NCBI GenBank assembly: GCA_905221605.1
Contig: CAJNDS010002274.1
Location: forward strand, 124,001-188,000
DNA length: 64,000 nucleotides
From: Symbiodinium natans
Lineage: Eukaryota > Sar > Dinophyceae > Suessiales > Symbiodiniaceae
Reading direction: 5' to 3'
Of this stretch, positions 59,766 through 64,000 are shown in pieces. The notes beneath the pieces were generated by a model. That model was not told the origin of the DNA, did no database searches, and worked only from the letters and a program-made list of their open reading frames with translations. The translations under genes and the position numbers were made by a program. Each line of letters opens with the position of its first letter. Positions within the stretch are counted from its first letter, which is position 1.

Positions 59766-61024
59766 ATTCGAAGAAATTAACGGTAATAAAATTCATTTAC
59801 GGTAAGTCTTATGATACTTATGAGTCTTATGTCACGGTCCACGTGTTAGTCAAGTTAGTTGAGTCGAGTCGAGGACAAGGGACTCGGGACTTCCTTGCTC
59901 CTACTCCGAGTCCTAGTTCGTCGTTGAGCCAAACTGCCAAACTAGACAAACCTTCGTCTTCACATGTGTCAACGCAGGAGTGCCAAGCAAGAAAAGAGAA
60001 GAATGCTTTTCCTCTTCCTGCTCTCCCCGATTCTCGCTTCGTTTCGCCATGGCTGCTGCTACATCTGTTTGTATTCTTAAGGATTCTGAGAATTCTTCTT
60101 AGAAAAATATTCTTCCGGGCAAAGTAGACAAAAATTCGAGTTGCCTCGGGCCCATTGTGTTCCACCGTTTCTTCTGCAGCGGTTGTGATGGGAACAAAAG
60201 GGTGTGTAGTGCATGAGTAGTGCTGTAGTGCTGGACGGGCACTAACATTAACATCACACCGTCGTGCCTGGACAGGTGAGGCGCTCTGAAAATTTAAAAA
60301 TGTCGTGCCTGGTAGGCTCTGCCCCAAGCTGCCCTGCAAGTGCAACTGGTCCGTAGGCTCCTCCCCTCCCCCTCGGCGTCCCTGTCAGGTTTCTGATTCG
60401 TTTTTCCCGCCACACTTCAAAGAGGCAGGGTTCGTAGGCAGGACACGTTAGTCGCACACAGTGGGGCAGTGGGCGGCGCGCACACACACATGGCAGAACT
60501 TAGGCGGCAGTGCAGCATGCAGGCAGCTGCAGGCGACGCACATAGCAGCATAGCAGCACCGAGCCCCGCATACACTGGCGCTCAGTGTATTTTTACTTTG
60601 CTTTTGGCATGCAGTAGTCTCATAGATTCCGAGCTGCTGAACGGATTCGGCAGTTTGGGTCAAAAAGTTGCTGGGGCGGCTTCCATGTCTTGGCTTGCCC
60701 GTTTGGCGCCATGGGACTTGGCAGGGTTTAAGTGGTCGGCAGTGTTGACACTGTGATAGTGTCACCTGCCTGGCATGCCGATAGTGTTGACACTGAGATA
60801 TAGTGTCACCTGTCAGACGCACGACACTGTAGGCATGAGGCACCTTTTGCGACACTGAGATAGTGTTGCAAGAGGGCCAGGCAGCAGGGAGACACCAGGG
60901 CACCAGGGACCAGTGCAAACAGCGCTGTACACACGGCGCACGGTGGCACGCAGTGGTTTTGAGCAAAGGAATGCCCCGGCAGCGCCACGCCCGCGGCCCG
61001 CCGCCCGCCTAAACCAGGTCGCTC
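59766..61024. other. No gene recognised; small repeats at 60.73-60.87 kb
   Basis: GTGTTGACACTG and ATAGTGTCACCTG motifs recur about three times at 60738-60870, partly as inverted pairs that could fold. GACACTGAGATAGTGTTG is also present. The remaining frames show no domain. Confidence 0.45.
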
Positions 61025-61640
61025 TTAGCAGTTAGCGTTGGCCAGCTCCCGCTCCAATCGGTTTTTTCCCGCCCGCTCCTGAGTCTCCAAAGTCTGGATC
61101 TTCATTGCGTTGTCGCCTTGCTGACGCTGTGCGTCATTCCGCACCTTTTCCAACATAGCGTGTGCGTCATTCCGCGCCTGTTCCAAGATAGCCCTTGCTG
61201 CCACGATATCCGTCCCTTGTTTCTCGTTCCTCTGCTGCTCCTGCGCCAGCATATCGGAAAGGCCTTTCGCCCTCGCCTCCGCAGCCAGCCACCGTTGACA
61301 AGTCTGAGCTTCCTTGGCCTTTGTCGCACACAGGTCATCCGACATCTGAGCATTAAGTGCCCCAGCTTGTGCTGCCACGTCCATCACCTGCTCAAGCTAC
61401 TGCGTCTTTGGTTTCAGCAAGATCTCTGCAGCCCACTGCTCACCTTGGACCTGGCTCTCACGCTCCTTCTGCCTGTCCCACTCGATTGGCCGCACCCTTC
61501 CCTTTATTCTTGGGTCCAACCCTTTTCCTCTTCTTGACCTTGGATTCACTGCCAGTGCCCTGGCCACTGGGCTGGGCCTGCTCACCCTCCACTCCAGCCG
61601 CTCCCAACTGCAAACTGCAGCAGAAAACCACCCCATACCC
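61025..61640 (-). pseudogene. Coiled-coil ORF remnant
   Basis: The minus-strand frame 61387-61025 is strongly helical (QTCQRWLAAEARAKGLSDML, RAILEQARNDAHAMLEKVRN, TLETQERAGKNRLEREL) and ends at 61025. Upstream, 61636-61397 in another frame gives RIKGRVRPIEWDRQKERESQ, which seems to be the preceding part. A one-base change or stop near 61.39 kb separates them. Basic plus coiled-coil composition could fit a Gag-like or structural protein, but I do not recognise the family. Confidence 0.35.
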
Positions 61641-62140
61641 GAAATGATCTCTTGGGACCCACCCCCAAAAGCATGAGGGATTAGAGGCCCTTCAAAACCC
61701 TTTCGGTCCCTCCAGGGATTAGAGGCGCTTTTTCACCTGGGACGAGGGATTAGAGCCGCTTTGCTGCCCTTCAGTTTTTTCAGGCCCAGCCTGCAACCCC
61801 AAGCCCTTCGCTGCCCTTCAGGCCCTCCCGCTCTTGGGACCCTAGAAGCACGAGGGAGTAGAGGTCCGCCCCTTCAGGCCCACCCCAAAACCACACAAAA
61901 GAACCCAAGAGGAAGCTGCCCTTTCAGGCAAGCATGAGGGATTAGGGGCCCTTCACTGCGCTCTCAGGCCCTCCCACCCTGCAACCTCCCCGGAAGCATT
62001 TAGAGGCCCTTCCCTTTCAGGCCCTCCCGCTCTGGGACCCCTCCCCGAAGAACGAAGGATGAGAGGACCTTCACTGCCTCTCAGGCCCTCCCCGAAAGCA
62101 TGAGGGATTAGAGGGGGGCCTTCACAGGTCGGATTCACCC
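61641..62140 (+). repeat. Degenerate GGGATTAGAGGCCCTTCA-type repeats
   Basis: Irregular copies of GGGATTAGAGG, CCCTTCA and TTCAGGCCCTCCC with CATGAGGGATTAGAGG cores. The same motif family appears at 38.25-38.34 kb. Confidence 0.6.
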
Positions 62141-62505
62141 TGGGACACCATTCCGGATAAGAGACGGTCTAGATTCCCAGTATCAGTCGTAATGCTGGTT
62201 TTTGAATCCACCGTTGAGGATGGTTGCGCAGCCACAGAATCTGTAGCGCATGAAGCATGAGGGTCGAGTCATGATCATGTGCCAACAGTACTCAGCCGTG
62301 CCGCCTCTGTCTGGTTCGTCAGCTGCGGACAGCGTCACAGCGAGGCCATAGCCTGGGCGCTGGCACAGGTACCAAGTACCAAAACAACCTCACGAAGGGC
62401 AGGAGGCCGGGCAGTCCGGGCAGCATCAAGACAGGAGTTAGGAGTAAGGTCCAGAGACAACTTGACTTGTTGGGCCGCAGGCCTGAGTTTGGGGACGTTT
62501 TTCCC
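62141..62505. other. No gene recognised
   Basis: Short frames only; no domain seen. Confidence 0.4.
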
Positions 62506-62611
62506 AAACCTAAACCATAAACCCTAAACCCTAAACCCGAAACCCTAAACCCTAAACCCTAAACCCTAAACCCTAAACCCTAAACCCTAAACCCTAAACC
62601 CTAAACCCTAG
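62506..62611 (-). repeat. Interstitial telomeric repeat (TTTAGGG)n
   Basis: About 13-14 units of CCCTAAA on the plus strand (TTTAGGG on the minus), with two or three early variants (CCATAAA, CCCGAAA). TTTAGGG is the plant- and dinoflagellate-type telomere heptamer. It lies inside the contig, not at an end. Confidence 0.93.
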
Positions 62612-64000
62612 CCAAGACAAAAACCTTACCACAAGCTCCTGTCCTTAACCCCTGTTTGGGAGTTTAGGGTCAGCCTGGTCTGCTTCGCCCAAAAATTTCT
62701 ACGTCACCCCGTCCTTGATGCACATTGTGAAACGTCTGACGCAGTGACACGGTGCGGGTGAACCGAATTAACCGGAATCGGCATGTGTGAACCACTGCCA
62801 CTCGCGCAGGCGCACTGCCGCAACGACAGCTCGGAGAGGCGGCCGGAAAGGCCGGGGTCGAGGGCTGCCGTGCTTTAGTTCAGACAGTTCAGATTCAGTG
62901 ATTCAGTGGACAACATTGACAACATGGTTTGTAATGCTGAAACAGGCAGGCTACATCAGACCATTGCGGCTTTGCAGACTGAGAAGGCCGGGTTTGATCA
63001 TGATCTTTGTGGTGTTGCTCACGCTTTTGCTTTGCTTGAACTTGTGTGATTGCGTGTTCAACAAATCTAGTCCAATCCGCTCGCCAGGGTGCACTGGCCA
63101 ACGTCGTCTCTGAGTTTGAGCGCCAGTTTGTGAGGGTCACCGGAGCCAGCGGTTCGGGCCAGGGCGGCAAGAAGTAGGCAGTAGGCTGCAGCCAGCATGC
63201 AGCACTGCAGCATCAGCTTCAACACGCAGACAAAACTTCAGAACAGCAGGCCACCTGGCTCAGAGATTTGATGGGTGCAGCACGGTGCTGCATGCAGTGC
63301 TGCATGACGTCGGGACTCGGGGCCCTCGTTACTTCATTATGCTGCTGCTAAAGTCATCACGAAGCTCCGGTAGTCTACTCGCATCTTTGACACTCCGTGT
63401 TTCGAGGTGTGTTTTGAGTTTCACAAGTGCATGGTCTCACCAGAATGCGTGTTACTGTCGACCGGCATGAGCCAAAATTGAGCCGATTTGCAGCGTCGGG
63501 CCGATGTGATGGCAGCAGAAGAGTTGTTTGCCATGCCAGTTTACCAGTTTTCACGCGAATCAAGGCATGCTCGGGCAGGGTTGAATCTCAAGCTGACGGT
63601 TAGATTGCCGAGCAGGACATGAAGACATCAACTTCCGACTTAGGCTCAGGGAGAGATTGCAACAGATTCGTATTCAAGCCGTTGCTCCACGACACAGACA
63701 GCAAAGTTCTTGGACACAGCAGAGTTCTTCACAAGTAGACTTGTAGAACTTGTAGTGCGCAGTTCCCGGGATTAGCCTGGAAGGCCTAGGAGACTGGCCA
63801 GCGCCAGCGCATGGCGCATGCATGCCATTGTGTGGCTTTCCACCCCTCATGTCAAAGGCAAGAGCAAGACGCCAGTTCAAAGGCTCCATAGACAGGCTGA
63901 GAAAACCTTTCTACGACAATCAAGTCTTGTGTTGAGCAGATCCGAGAAGATTGCACTGCAGGCCAAGTGCGCCGCCTTAGCGCTATCCAAAACTGCTTCA
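62612..64000. other. No gene recognised (right edge)
   Basis: A 108-codon plus-strand frame (62787-63113) has one hydrophobic run (LIMIFVVLLTLLLCLNLC) but no family signature. The rest is short frames on both strands. Confidence 0.4.

Noticed and set aside
59014-59805. Poly-Thr/Tyr and poly-Ser/Val frames
   Set aside because: Trinucleotide microsatellite read-through.

Overview
The window looks like nuclear DNA of a dinoflagellate, most likely Symbiodiniaceae-like. The grounds are two Ty1/copia elements with Lys/Gly-rich 'GKGKGKG' Gag proteins, inferred introns with GA-AG or GC-AG borders, a 12-nt match to the 3' half of the dinoflagellate spliced leader inside a retroelement LTR, a TTTAGGG-type telomere tract, and many minisatellites among decayed genes. 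The species assignment is inference; no rRNA or other marker gene is present.

Layout. 0.3-3.8 kb: minus-strand remains of a mobile element with a tyrosine-recombinase-like protein broken by an 8-bp duplication. 4.5-5.5 kb and 16.07-16.8 kb: one 42-bp minisatellite array split by Copia-1 (5507-16070), whose 5-bp target duplication AAATG is intact. Copia-1 is minus-strand and carries Gag, protease, integrase, RT, RNase H, a methyltransferase-like tail and an extra ORF. A 1.06-kb insertion with inverted-repeat ends interrupts its RT like an introner. 18.7-21.9 kb: a decayed minus-strand gene with a GxSxG motif. 21.98-31.79 kb: Copia-2, minus strand, with a protein tail of about 650 residues after RNase H. 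32-33.6 kb: tandem arrays. 33.7-37.2 kb: a minus-strand, probably intron-bearing gene related to D5-type SF3 helicases. 37.4-38.2 kb: G-rich minisatellites. 39.25-40.25 kb: a minus-strand two-exon gene with a ubiquitin-like/Crinkler-header-like N-terminus and membrane segments.

40.76-56.42 kb: the standout region, a compact GC-rich block of eleven or so plus-strand genes with short spacers and overlaps. It reads as an endogenous Polinton-like virus (PLV/Maverick-like). It holds a possible ssDNA-binding protein, a fused family-B-like DNA polymerase/HNH/SF1 helicase, a small membrane protein, a short C5-methyltransferase-like protein, an A32/FtsK-type packaging ATPase, a penton-like minor capsid protein, an AT-hook-like basic protein, two further putative virion proteins, a double-jelly-roll-type major capsid protein, a phage-like fibre ending in an S74 chaperone (one frameshift), and a retroviral-type integrase. 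Together these cover replication, packaging, capsid assembly, host attachment and integration. The fibre frameshift suggests this copy is decaying, or that the assembly has an error there.

56.5-64 kb: a broken dioxygenase-like ORF, a long (TAG)n tract, a coiled-coil ORF remnant, degenerate CT/GA-rich repeats and an interstitial telomeric tract. No rRNA, tRNA or CRISPR was found by eye. Reading was by eye only; no homology search was run, so family names rest on recognised motifs.
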